Below are positions 1-9,672 of a stretch of 64,000 bases of DNA, one piece after another. The DNA comes from Caecitellus pseudoparvulus (Eukaryota > Bigyra: Bicosoecida). How positions within the stretch are numbered: the first letter of the stretch is position 1; the number at the start of each line of letters is the position of its first letter. A program made the position numbers and the translations under genes. The notes under the pieces are model-generated. The model worked only from the letters and a program-made list of their open reading frames with translations. It was not told the origin of the DNA and made no database searches. Where the stretch lies: the NCBI GenBank assembly GCA_965644315.1, contig CBFFRQ010000050.1, forward strand, positions 105,541-169,540, given 5' to 3'.

Positions 1-3000
1 TTCCACCCCCCGAGCACAAGCGTGCGATGAAAGATGCTTTGGCAAAGAAAACACCAGGAAAGTCTCCCCCTCCCTCGACCAAGACTGGCAGCGAAGGACA
101 ACCTTCGTCGGTGCCTGAAAACAGCCAAGCCAAATCAAGCCCCAGTACCGCAAGCGGGAACAAGCCAGCACCGGGTCCACGTCCAGGGGGTGCTGGGTCG
201 TCGAAGCCAGCACCGGGTCCACGTCCAGGGGGTGCTGGGCCGTCCAAGGCGGCACCGGGTCCACGTCCAGGGGGTGCTGGGTCGTCCAAGCCAGCACCGA
301 GTCCACGTCCAGGGGGTGCTGGGTCGTCCAAGCCAGCACCGGGTCCACGTCCAGGGGGTGCTGGGTCGTCGAAGGCGGCACCGGGTCCACGTCCAGGGGG
401 TGCTGGGCCGTCGAAGGCGGCACCGGGTCCACGTCCAGGGGGTGCTGGGCCGTCCAAGCCAGCACCGGGTCCACGTCCAGGGGGTGCTGGGTCGTCGAAG
501 GCGGCACCGGGTCCACGTCCAGGGGGTGCTGGGCCGTCCAAGCCAGCACCGGGTCCACGTCCAGGGGGTGCTGGGTCGTCAAAGCCAGCACCGGGTCCAC
601 GTCCAGGGGGTGCTGGGTCGTCCAAGCCAGCACCGGGTCCACGTCCAGGGGGTGCTGGGTCGTCCAAGCCAGCACCGGGTCCACGTCCAGGGGGTGCTGG
701 GTCGTCCAAGCCAGCACCGGGTCCACGTCCAGGGGGTGCTGGGTCGTCCAAGCCAGCACCGGGTCCACGTCCAGGGGGTGCTGGGTCGTCCAAGCCAGCA
801 CCGGGTCCACGTCCAGGGGGTGCTGGGCCGTCCAAGCCAGCACCGGGTCCACGTCCAGGGGGTGCTGGGCCGTCCAAGGCGGCACCGGGTCCACGTCCAG
901 GGGGTGCTGGGTCGTCCAAGCCAGCACCGGGTCCACGTCCAGGGGGTGCTGGGTCGTCCAAGCCAGCACCGGGTCCACGTCCAGGGGGTGCTGGGTCGTC
1001 CAAGCCAGCACCGGGTCCACGTCCAGGGGGTGCTGGGTCGTCCAAGCCAGCACCGGGTCCACGTCCAGGGGGTGCTGGGTCGTCCAAGCCAGCACCGGGT
1101 CCACGTCCAGGGGGTGCTGGGTCGTCCAAGCCAGCACCGGGTCCACGTCCAGGGGGTGCTGGGTCGTCCAAGCCAGCACCGGGTCCACGTCCAGGGGGTG
1201 CTGGGTCGTCCAAGCCAGCACCGGGTCCACGTCCAGGGGGTGCTGGGTCGTCCAAGCCAGCACCGGGTCCACGTCCAGGGGGTGCCGGGTCGTCCAAGCC
1301 AGCACCGGGTCCACGTCCAGGGGGTGCCGGGTCGTCCAAGCCAGCACCGGGTCCACGTCCAGGGGGTGCCGGGTCACCTGTGGCACAGCAGATGGGGGAC
1401 TCAGCGAATGCCGGTTCCGCACTTCCTGTCCACAGCCAGGCTGACATGCAGGCTTCCTCAGGCCCAGCGCAGCCCATGTCAGGACAAGGCCTACTTGCAG
1501 ATGCCAAGCGTCTCCCGACAGCTGGCAAGCAAGTTCGGGCTCTGCGTCCAGTGCTTCAAGATTCGGCACTTCAAACTCTACGCACGCGAGTTCAACTTGT
1601 TAGCGATTTTGTGCGGCAGCACCCCTCCAGTAGTTTGGTGCAAAGTCGAATCGGCCGTGGACCACATGTCCCGCGGGATGAGCTCGAAGCGATGAGCGCG
1701 TCGGGCAGGGCAGCAGCATTCATGGACTTAGTCAAGACTTCACAAGCCTTGGCCGCACACAGTAGCGACCTTGCAGATGCAATGCTGTGGTCGGGGGCGG
1801 AGGCAGGCGCCGTGGCAGGCGTCCACGATCGGCTGGAATGGTTGGTGCAGGCCCTTCGTCGCAAGAACGTAAAGGTTGCGGCAGGGTGCAGAGGAGATCC
1901 ACGGCGTTTGCTCGCGACAGTCGGTGGCGCCTTGCACGGCGGGCTGTCTTCGGGTGACTTGCATTGGATCAGACAGAGTGAGCGTTTGAGGAACTGCTTC
2001 ACGGACTCTGAACGCCGGTCCTTGTCCTACCTGACTTCCAAGCACGGTCACTGTGCTGTGGTGAACGTTTTGCTGGGCTTGGACCCCCGGGCGAGTGACG
2101 GGGACGAAGCAGCGCAGTTGGCGAGCGAAGCCACGTCCACCGGTAGCTCAACTCTTGGGCTGTCGGAGCTGCTGCGGGATTCACTGAAGTCATGGTTGCA
2201 TCTTGAAGCTGCGTATGCTTCTGCATTGCGGACAGACGCCGTGAATGTCGCCGCTGCTGCTGACCACGCGCGGGTTGAAGAAGTCCACCAAACGGAAGAG
2301 TGCCGGTTGGATTCCCATGCTCTTCAACTCGCTGGCACAGAGGTGACAAGCTCCGTGCCCATGTTGTGGGCAGACCTGCAGGAGAGTGGCGAGGAAGCCA
2401 CGGAAGCTGTTGCTGCGGCTGGGCGCGAAGTCGTGCGCTCCGTTCAAGCGCAGCTGTCAGCAGGGCGCGCAAAGCTGCAGAGCGACGTGGAGCGTGCCCA
2501 CCGCGCGGTTGCGTCTTTGCAGGCGCAGGTTGCGTCCAAGCGTGAGGAGGCGCGCTCGGTCGCTGCTTCAAGGGATGCGCTCGTGTCCGACTTTCAATCC
2601 TTGCAGAGTGCTGTTGCAGCCCAGGCCGAGTCTGAAGAAGTGTCAACCGCTGCTGTTCAAGAGGAGGTGCAGCGTCTCGAGATGATTGCATCCGGCGACG
2701 CCAGTCAGCGTCAGCATGTGCTGACCCTGGAGCGCCATGCGGCCCGAGTCGCAGCTGAGGCGGAGGCCTCCCGACATGGGTCGGCCGCCTTGAATGCTTT
2801 ACGGCGAGAGACAGACCGTCGGGTACTGCAGCTGCAGTCAGAGGCGGAAGGGGAGCGAGCTGATGAGACAGAGCGCATCGGAGCTGACATTTGCCGTGAG
2901 TTCGAAGGGGTCATGGCCGACATGGACAGGCGCAAGGCGGCGGCCGCTGCCAAGGCAGCGCGGCTGCGTGATGCAGTGACGCTGGTTTCGCACCAGTTGG

Positions 3001-4682
3001 CCGCCTTACAAGCGATTCTTCCCACAAAGCGTGGCTCGAAAAGTCCATCTCGCCGAGGTCAGGCAGGTGTCGCGTTCTCTGTGTCGGGTGCGGGCAAGGC
3101 TGACCGCTCCAAGTCGCTGTCAGCGAGCGAGGCTTTCAACCAGTCCACACCTGAAGAACGTGGTCACTTGGACAAGATGAAAGCGTGGGTGAGGCAGGAG
3201 TGGGGTCGACGGGATGCGACGAGCCAGTTTGCGCGGTCAGGGGCTGCCTCTGCGAAAGTTCCTGCCGCTACCCGTGCAGCTTTCCTGAAGGACGCCGTCT
3301 GGGCGGCACCGTATTCTCCTGAGCTGCACGCTGCATTTAAGAAACACGCAGCAGAGCTGGCGGCACACCGCAGGTTGGTGAACCCCTTACCGCATGAGCA
3401 GTACAGCGGTCGCGCTGCCGCATCACCGCTACGCGGCCCCCGTAGCATGCGACGAGGGGGTTCTGCGAGCCAGTCGCCGCAGGCGTTTTTCTCTCCCAGG
3501 GCAAGCGAGGTCAGCCAGACCTTGAAAGCCCACGGGTTCGCTGCAGCCGCCTCCGGGATGGACGAGCAGGCGTTGGCGGCGGCAGAGCGGGACCGTGCCC
3601 GCATCGCCCAACAAGTACACAGACGTGTGCAAGAAGGGGAGGCTGCCATCGCCGCAGAGGAAAGTGTGAGCGTGCGTGCGGCATGGGAGGAGGAGCAGGC
3701 AGCGGCAAAGCATCGTGACGGGCTCGCACGCCCGGGCCTGAAGCCGACACCTCAACAGCAGGGCCCGGAAACTAGCAGCAGTGCCGTGAACGAGCAGCTT
3801 ATTCGCATGCAAGAGCAACTGCAGGCTCTCACAGAAAGCAACAAACGCTTGCTTGCCGAGAGGGCGGCTAGCACGCCTGCGACGGGCTTCCAGGCCCGCG
3901 GCCTTGACAGCGTCTCCACCACTGGCTCTGAGGCAGGAAGGAGTGTGACACCTGAGCGGGCCCAGCCTTCTCAGGTGCAGTCCAGCTTGACTGGCGCGCC
4001 ATCACTGTACGACAGGTACAGCGCCGCTTCCAACCTCGGCGCGTCCCAAGCAAGCGGGTGGTCAGCAGGGGGGTCAAGCGCCCTCGTCATGAGCGCTGGG
4101 CGCGGGAGCCCCACGGAGAGCCACAGTGCCACACGGGAGCGTGTGCCGGCATACCGCGGCGGCAATGTGCAGGGCTTCCAGTGGGGCACAGGCGCGCACA
4201 CGGGCGCCGCGACGCACGCTGGGTCCCGTGCCGTCTACGCAGGCCAGCGCAGCGGCGGGGTAGCTGCCCCCAGCACCCCCCAGTCAAGCCCTCGCAGACA
4301 CCTCAGCCGCATGGTCTTGCCTTTCAGCGGTGGGGCGACCGACGACCTTCCGGTGCCGGTGGTGACTCGGCGCAGCCCAAAGTATGGTGCTTCACACACC
4401 CCAGAGGACTTCTCGCCTCGGCGGCGGCGGCCCAGTCGCCACGGCAGGGGGCCATCTGAGAGCAAAACCTCCGAAACCTCCGGCGCAGCGGGCAGCACAG
4501 CCTTGTGGATGGGGCTGACTGGCATGGGCCGCGGTTCTCCTCGCACACCGCAAAGCAGCAAGGCGGAGTCTAGGCGGGGTGCCGCAGATTCCCCCGCCCT
4601 AGGGGCCCTGGATATGTACCGCGCCCGCAGCATTCGGCCAGGCGGCCGCAGGGGCATTGGTGGGCGAAGCCGGGGAGTGTAG
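1..4682 (+). CDS. Repeat-rich coiled-coil protein, 5' end outside window
   Basis: An open frame runs from the window edge to a stop at 4680-4682; the first ATG is at 27, but the frame is open upstream of it, so the true start may lie outside. From that ATG it is 1,551 residues. Order: a K/P/S-rich lead (about 1-45); 29 tandem 14-residue units of the form KPAPGPRPGGAGSS (about 46-451); a mostly helical part with long Ala/Glu/Arg/Gln heptad-like stretches (about 800-1000); and a Ser/Arg/Gly-rich disordered tail. A second long frame through the repeat is a shadow, because 42 is a multiple of 3. No enzymatic domain is recognisable. A scaffold or cytoskeletal role is only an inference from composition. 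It converges on the next gene with a gap of about 36 bp. Confidence 0.75.
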   Translation, partial: PPPEHKRAMKDALAKKTPGKSPPPSTKTGSEGQPSSVPENSQAKSSPSTASGNKPAPGPRPGGAGSSKPAPGPRPGGAGPSKAAPGPRPGGAGSSKPAPSPRPGGAGSSKPAPGPRPGGAGSSKAAPGPRPGGAGPSKAAPGPRPGGAGPSKPAPGPRPGGAGSSKAAPGPRPGGAGPSKPAPGPRPGGAGSSKPAPGPRPGGAGSSKPAPGPRPGGAGSSKPAPGPRPGGAGSSKPAPGPRPGGAGSSKPAPGPRPGGAGSSKPAPGPRPGGAGPSKPAPGPRPGGAGPSKAAPGPRPGGAGSSKPAPGPRPGGAGSSKPAPGPRPGGAGSSKPAPGPRPGGAGSSKPAPGPRPGGAGSSKPAPGPRPGGAGSSKPAPGPRPGGAGSSKPAPGPRPGGAGSSKPAPGPRPGGAGSSKPAPGPRPGGAGSSKPAPGPRPGGAGSSKPAPGPRPGGAGSPVAQQMGDSANAGSALPVHSQADMQASSGPAQPMSGQGLLADAKRLPTAGKQVRALRPVLQDSALQTLRTRVQLVSDFVRQHPSSSLVQSRIGRGPHVPRDELEAMSASGRAAAFMDLVKTSQALAAHSSDLADAMLWSGAEAGAVAGVHDRLEWLVQALRRKNVKVAAGCRGDPRRLLATVGGALHGGLSSGDLHWIRQSERLRNCFTDSERRSLSYLTSKHGHCAVVNVLLGLDPRASDGDEAAQLASEATSTGSSTLGLSELLRDSLKSWLHLEAAYASALRTDAVNVAAAADHARVEEVHQTEECRLDSHALQLAGTEVTSSVPMLWADLQESGEEATEAVAAAGREVVRSVQAQLSAGRAKLQSDVERAHRAVASLQAQVASKREEARSVAASRDALVSDFQSLQSAVAAQAESEEVSTAAVQEEVQRLEMIASGDASQRQHVLTLERHAARVAAEAEASRHGSAALNALRRETDRRVLQLQSEAEGERADETERIGADICREFEGVMADMDRRKAAAAAKAARLRDAVTLVSHQLAALQAILPTKRGSKSPSRRGQAGVAFSVSGAGKADRSKSLSASEAFNQSTPEERGHLDKMKAWVRQEWGRRDATSQFARSGAASAKVPAATRAAFLKDAVWAAPYSPELHAAFKKHAAELAAHRRLVNPLPHEQYSGRAAASPLRGPRSMRRGGSASQSPQAFFSPRASEVSQTLKAHGFAAAASGMDEQALAAAERDRARIAQQVHRRVQEGEAAIAAEESVSVRAAWEEEQAAAKHRDGLARPGLKPTPQQQGPETSSSAVNEQLIRMQEQLQALTESNKRLLAERAASTPATGFQARGLDSVSTTGSEAGRSVTPERAQPSQVQSSLTGAPSLYDRYSAASNLGASQASGWSAGGSSALVMSAGRGSPTESHSATRERVPAYRGGNVQGFQWGTGAHTGAATHAGSRAVYAGQRSGGVAAPSTPQSSPRRHLSRMVLPFSGGATDDLPVPVVTRRSPKYGASHTPEDFSPRRRRPSRHGRGPSESKTSETSGAAGSTALWMGLTGMGRGSPRTPQSSKAESRRGAADSPALGALDMYRARSIRPGGRRGIGGRSRGV
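162..1379 (+). repeat. 42-bp coding minisatellite, 29 units
   Basis: Twenty-nine head-to-tail 42-bp units, each encoding K-[P/A]-A-P-G-P-R-P-G-G-A-G-[S/P]-S. Units differ only by a few recurrent substitutions (cca/gcg at codon 2, tcg/ccg at codon 13, tct-type changes near the 3' end). The last three units share a ggtgccggg variant, a sign of local unit duplication. The unit length keeps all three frames open, which creates long spurious ORFs. Confidence 0.95.
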
Positions 4683-4718
4683 ACGTGAATGCAGTGCAAG
4701 ATGCCGGCGAAAGGCACT

Positions 4719-6124
4719 TCATTTCCGAGCAGAGGGCGGCAGCTCACTGCGAATGCGCTCGACGTCTTTCCTCAGCTTGTCGTGGTTGGCAAGCAGGCGA
4801 TCCAGCTCTGACTTGTGTGCGGCATACGCCTTGGCCTCACTTCGCGCTGCCTGCACAGTGGACGGCTTGCGGGGGCCTCCTGTGGGGCGGCCTTCAGCCA
4901 AGGCAACGATGTGGCTGTCCACAGACACGTCAGGTCGCTCTCTCCCCCCGGACCCTCCAGCAGACGCGAGCTTCTTGCGGTTGCGTTTCTTCACTTTCGC
5001 AGCATACTCCTTGGCCTTGTTCAGACCCTCAGCAGCCTTGGCGAGCTCTTCTGCCCTTGCTGCTGCCGCCGCCTCATCAGGGTCTGCGAGGGAAGCTGGG
5101 GCTTGTCCAGCCTTTGCCTTTCGTTGAGCAAGCAGGGCTGCGTTTTCCGCCGTCAGCGCTGCGCCGTACGCCTGCATACGCTTGCGGGCTTGGCGCTTGG
5201 CAACGACTTCGTCGCTCTCTGTATCACCTCCAAGGCGGCCAAGCTCCATATACTTTGAGTCGCCATATGCAGCTTTGTAGTCTGAGAGAGTCTTGGGCTT
5301 GTACTCTGTCGCCCGTGCCCTGCGTGAGAAGTACAGAGACGGCTCAGCGTCGGTGTCTGAGCCAGGGCGCTCCTCCTGTGCCTGCTGTGCAGCGGGGGGA
5401 GCTTTTCTGACCGGCCTGCTCCGTCTTTCCCCGCCAGAGTCCTGCTTGCGATGTGTGGCCCGCTGACCATATTTGGACCTGCGAACGGAAAGGCCCAATG
5501 TGGCTGCGCTGATCGGGTCACGTGCCGTTTCTCCACGAAACGCCAAGCCAGCGCTGGTTCGAGGCTGGGCACGCACGGAGACTGGGATGAGCCTGTTAAA
5601 TGGCCAGGGCGACGCGAGCGTTCCGAGTGGTGCGGGTGCCCCTGTCCATCATCCGCCTCCTTCGCTTCGTGACCCGTGCCACGCCCTTGGCCGTGCTTGG
5701 CTTGGGTTGGGGGAGAAGTTGCTGCAGAGGCTTCAGCTCTCGCCACCTCGACAGCATAGTCTTGGCTCGGAGAAAAGCCCTGAGGAGGCGGGGAAGTGTC
5801 TGCTGGCTTCCACCCGGCCTTGGCTCTCACTGGCGATTGGATGGGCGAGACTGCCCGGGGCCGGCTGCTGTGCGAGGTTTGGTGGGGCTGTGACGGCGAC
5901 ACCGAAGTTGCTGGGACTGCGACAAAGCCTTGCGCGGCCGCAGGGACGAAGCCCTGGGATGCAGAGCCAGGCTTGCCTTCAGACACGGTGGAGCGTTGGT
6001 GGGCGAGCTGGCGCAAGGCACCGACTCCCACGCGGGACGGAGGCGCTGAGCCACGGGAAGCAGTGCCGCTGCGACCGCTGGCTGGCGCGGACGCTTGCCG
6101 CAAAGATGCCAAATTCACAGGCAT
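4719..6124 (-). CDS. Tentative JHY-like ciliary protein (spliced)
   Basis: Two minus-strand frames join into one gene. The 5' part starts at ATG 6124 (residues MPVNLASLRQ) and is Pro/Ser-rich and disordered; the 3' part ends at 4719 and is Lys/Ala-rich and helical. The frames differ, so an intron must lie near 5590-5700; the best acceptor is the tttaacag that ends near 5598. The donor cannot be fixed. The 3' exon contains KYGQ, then EYKPKTLSDYK followed by LGRLGGD, resembling the conserved C-terminal motif of vertebrate JHY (juvenile hydrocephalus protein, ciliary axoneme). That resemblance is from memory and is short. Otherwise the protein is an unrecognised basic coiled-coil protein. Confidence 0.5.
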
Positions 6125-6549
6125 GGCAAAGGAAGATCGGTGTCCAACACGAGGCAAGGGGTTTCATCTGGAAGTCACCGCAAACCTTGTGTCTTCTCTT
6201 TTTGCTTGTCTGGCGGGTTTGTCGAGTGCTGAGAAAAACCGCTCCCATTGCGCGCTGGGAGGGTGAAGGTATGCAGTACGTCTTGGAGCAGCTTGGGGCA
6301 TTCATGGCCTCCATGTTCACCTTCACGGTACAGGCTGAGCTGGACTTCATGGTGCGCGCAAGCCGGCTCAGGGCAGCAGCAGCGCTCCGCCAGCGGAAAT
6401 TGCCTGCCTCCGCCACTCTTTGCAGGGCAGTCTTGTGCAGCGGACGGACACACCAGAGGCGGCTGAGCCCGGGGCGACTGGAAGCAGCTACATTTCCGTG
6501 ATGGAGCCCCCTTCCTTTTCTGCAAAGCTCTGAGGTGAAACGTCTCCCC
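6125..6549. other. Intergenic, 425 bp
   Basis: Lies between the start of the JHY-like gene and the stop of the CEP164-like gene, both minus strand. A minus-strand open frame (6175-6525) covers most of it and could contain 5' exon sequence of the JHY-like gene, but I see no domain or convincing splice pair. Nothing else is recognised. Confidence 0.4.
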
Positions 6550-9405
6550 CTAGAACCACGACTGTGGAGCGCCGACTGCCGCAATTAGGGACTGGACCTG
6601 CTCTTCTGCCGCCTGCAAGCGGGCGGAGAGGGCGGAGGTCGCAGCTTCTGCCTCGACACAGTTGGCTTCCTGCAGTGTGAGCATGCCGCTCACGGCCTGC
6701 TGTACCACCTCAAGCTCGGCGTCGGTCAGCGAGAGCAAGCTATCCCTGCTTGCGAGGAGCAAGGCAGGCACTCCGTCCGCTGCAAAACCAGTGTTTGCGA
6801 GGCGGGTTGCTGCTGGCACTTTCCCGCGTTTGGCAGCCCTCGCTGTGAATGCTTCTGCAGCCCTTTCAAGGGCTTCACGGCACGCTGCAGCGTACCGCTC
6901 GCATGCGACGCCGATGCCTTCGCCAAGGGTTGCTTGCAGACCAAGTTCGCCGCCTCCCCGGCCTAAATCAAGATCCTGCGCTGCACCACTTTTTGCTGTG
7001 CTACCAGTCAGTAAGGAAGGGTCCAGCACGTCAGTGTGCAGGGCTGGGGGTGATTGGCAAATGTGCTGGATGGTGAGGGTGCTTCGTGGGGCGGCTTGCA
7101 CGCTGGCTGGCCAAGCGACACTGAGCATGGCATGGCAGCCAGGGCTGTCTTCAGCATCTGCTGCAGGATCAGCCATTTCACTGGTCTGTGCCTGTGACCA
7201 TGGGGTACGCGCTAGCGCCTGGTATGTGGCATCCAGCGGGTGTCTGTTTGTCGTGGACATGGAGCCATTGTGAACGAGGGCGACAGAGCCCCAGTACTCG
7301 CCAGGAGCTGAGTGGGAGCTGCCACCGGCGAGAAGTGAGGTAGCCTGGGTACTGCACCATGATTGGAATGCCTCTTCCTCATCCACCAGGGCGCAAGACT
7401 TTGGCACCGGGGCCCGGCTGCACAGTTTCAGCACCCACACACTGCCCAGCTCTAAGCACATTGACAGCGGAGTTTGAAGGTATGCGCCGCAAGCCCTAAG
7501 AGCATCAAGGCCAGGTGGTGTGAGGGCCACAATGAGCGTGGCCATGCGGCCCTCCACCGGCGATGTGTACTGCAGAGGAGGCGAGTCAGGGCAAGGAGTG
7601 GTGTGGATGCTTTGCTTGCCCGCAACGTGAGACAGGGCGAAACCGTGACGGTAGCAGGTGTGGACGGCCAAGGTTCCAGTCCATGGACGTGGATCTGACA
7701 GGTTGGGCTCACGCGAGGTGCGGGAGTGCAGTTGTGGGGTGTCGGTGGGTACTTTGCATGGGCTGTGGTGTGGACTTGACTCGGGCAGTGGAGTGCTGAC
7801 GGCCTCCCTTGGGCCCCCCTCAACCGCAGTTGGTGATCCAAGGAGGAAACCGACACCATCCATGACGACTTTCGCAGCGGAAGTCATCACATGCAGGACA
7901 GAAGGTGGTTCGGCCTCCAGCGGCGGCGGGACATGCGCCTGAGGGGCCGCCGCGGCAGCTGTGTCCCTCACGTCACTTCCCTCTCTGGCTGCAAGAGCAG
8001 CTCGTTCTTTTCGGAAGAGTGACCGGTAGAATTCATCCAGTGGGTGGTGCCACTGCGTCTCATGGCGAGCACTCTCATGCCAGTAGTATGCGGCTTGTGG
8101 ACGCTCTGCCAACTCGCGAGGCGACAGCGCACGTTCCCGCTCGGTCAAGTTCACCGCCACAGTTGCGCGGTGCCAGCCATCAGGGAGGGGGGCCAGCAGG
8201 GCCTCCTCTGCGATCCACATGAGCTGACTGTCCAATGGGGATGATGGGTCCATGCCGAGGTACAGGGCCATGTTCGCCACCTCGTCTGCGTCAGGATGGC
8301 TCTTCATGTATGCGCGAGCGAGTTCTTTCTGGGCGGCCCAAAAAGCCGCTACAGCGCGCTTCTCCGCTTGGGCAACTGAACTTGATGGAGTGCTTAATAG
8401 ACTGGCTTGCATCCTCGCAGTTTCTCTCGCTTTCTTAGCCCTGGCATCCACAAGGCGATGTGCTGAAGTGCGTGTGCCTCGACGTGGCCTGTCTGCTCGT
8501 TGCGCTCGGCGCGCCGTCAAAGCGCGAGGAAGGCTCTGTGCACTATCTAGCAGAGGTTGGCTTGCGAGTATCTTGTGCAGCGGCAGAGGGGGCACCGTCG
8601 GAGGTTGGCCGAGCTCGCCATCTGGAACGGAAGCCAGGCCAGGGTCAGGGCGCCGTGCGCCCTGACCTGTCCTTGCTGCATGCGAGCCGCTACGACCTGG
8701 TGGCACCGCTGACAAGGTGCGACTGAACGCCTCCCTTGCTAAGTTCTGTGGACTCAATTCATGGTGCTCAGGACTTGGTCCGGCAAAGGCGGCGGCGGCA
8801 AGCGCGACGCTGGGCAGCGGCCTGCCCAAGCCTTCTTGCTCTTCCTCCGATGAAGATGACGCGGAATCGCTCGTCAGAGTTCCAAGGGCCGAAGAGCTTT
8901 CTGACGAAGAAAGCTCGAAGCGCGTGCGCGCTTCGAACTTTGTCAACTCTCCGTCCGATTCTGGACGCTGCTGCGCAGCCTGTCCAGCGCTTGAGTGGCG
9001 CCTTGGTCCTCTTGCAGCGAGCGGAACCAGCTCTGGTGTGACCGGGGCATCAACGGGAGATCCACGATAAGGGGTGGCTGATGCACTGGTATCTGCGCTG
9101 CCAGGGTTGCTGGGGGGGAGTGGAGCCACCTGGCCTTGCGTTTCGCTTGGCGTAGCTTGCGCGTGGCGTTGAAAGGAGGGTGGTCCTCTACGCAGCGGTG
9201 GTCGGGCTGAGCCAGTTGTGTGGTGCTTGCCCGAGAACCCGTTGAAGGCAGCCAGTGCTCCACGCCGAGCGTGGCGCTTGCTGTCCCCGGCGCTATGAGC
9301 AGGCAGAACTCGCGTGGTGCCTGCCGAAACGCCCAAGTCACAAGGCTGTGCGGAAGGCTCTTCAAGAGCAGCACCTGGAAGTGGTACCCCTTGGATATTA
9401 GCCAT
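6550..9405 (-). CDS. CEP164: CEP164-like WW-domain basal-body protein
   Basis: Single frame of 951 residues from ATG 9405 (context agaccATGG; the frame is open further upstream but has no earlier ATG). The diagnostic block is in the middle of the protein: LYLGMDP, then LMWIAEEALLAPLPDGW, YYWHESARHETQWHHPLDE and FYRSLFRKER. This matches the N-terminal CEP164 region with its WW domain (two spaced aromatic positions, then HP-DE-YR-L). CEP164 sits on distal appendages of the mother centriole and is needed for docking and ciliogenesis. Unlike vertebrate CEP164, the WW block lies after about 400 residues of Ser/Pro-rich disorder. The C-terminus (about 850-951) is Ala/Glu-rich and helical. In-frame introns cannot be excluded. 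Confidence 0.72.
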   Translation of the reverse strand: MANIQGVPLPGAALEEPSAQPCDLGVSAGTTRVLPAHSAGDSKRHARRGALAAFNGFSGKHHTTGSARPPLRRGPPSFQRHAQATPSETQGQVAPLPPSNPGSADTSASATPYRGSPVDAPVTPELVPLAARGPRRHSSAGQAAQQRPESDGELTKFEARTRFELSSSESSSALGTLTSDSASSSSEEEQEGLGRPLPSVALAAAAFAGPSPEHHELSPQNLAREAFSRTLSAVPPGRSGSHAARTGQGARRPDPGLASVPDGELGQPPTVPPLPLHKILASQPLLDSAQSLPRALTARRAQRADRPRRGTRTSAHRLVDARAKKARETARMQASLLSTPSSSVAQAEKRAVAAFWAAQKELARAYMKSHPDADEVANMALYLGMDPSSPLDSQLMWIAEEALLAPLPDGWHRATVAVNLTERERALSPRELAERPQAAYYWHESARHETQWHHPLDEFYRSLFRKERAALAAREGSDVRDTAAAAAPQAHVPPPLEAEPPSVLHVMTSAAKVVMDGVGFLLGSPTAVEGGPREAVSTPLPESSPHHSPCKVPTDTPQLHSRTSREPNLSDPRPWTGTLAVHTCYRHGFALSHVAGKQSIHTTPCPDSPPLQYTSPVEGRMATLIVALTPPGLDALRACGAYLQTPLSMCLELGSVWVLKLCSRAPVPKSCALVDEEEAFQSWCSTQATSLLAGGSSHSAPGEYWGSVALVHNGSMSTTNRHPLDATYQALARTPWSQAQTSEMADPAADAEDSPGCHAMLSVAWPASVQAAPRSTLTIQHICQSPPALHTDVLDPSLLTGSTAKSGAAQDLDLGRGGGELGLQATLGEGIGVACERYAAACREALERAAEAFTARAAKRGKVPAATRLANTGFAADGVPALLLASRDSLLSLTDAELEVVQQAVSGMLTLQEANCVEAEAATSALSARLQAAEEQVQSLIAAVGAPQSWF

Positions 9406-9672
9406 GGTCTCTGCCCTTCCTGGTTGTAGTTTCCTTGCTCTCCCGCTCTCGTGACCCGACAGCAGCTTCGGTGCTGGAGGTGTTCCCCGCACGCCAGAGG
9501 GAGAGGTCGAGCAAACTCCACAACTCCATGGTGAAGGCGGTGGAAGGGATGTGGAATGCGCCCAACACTGCGCCCAGGCACCCCAAGTTGTGAGCGAAGC
9601 GTACGCTCAGGGGGGTGTTTGAGAGATCTGTAACGTGGACTGTTGCAGCCTGTCTCCTTTCGAGCACATGCC

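Noticed and set aside
162-1379. CRISPR-like array
   Set aside because: Units are contiguous with no spacers, lie inside a coding frame, and the DNA is eukaryotic.
34-1695. Second 553-codon plus-strand ORF through the minisatellite
   Set aside because: A 42-bp repeat keeps every frame open; this frame ends soon after the repeat and has no protein-like continuation.
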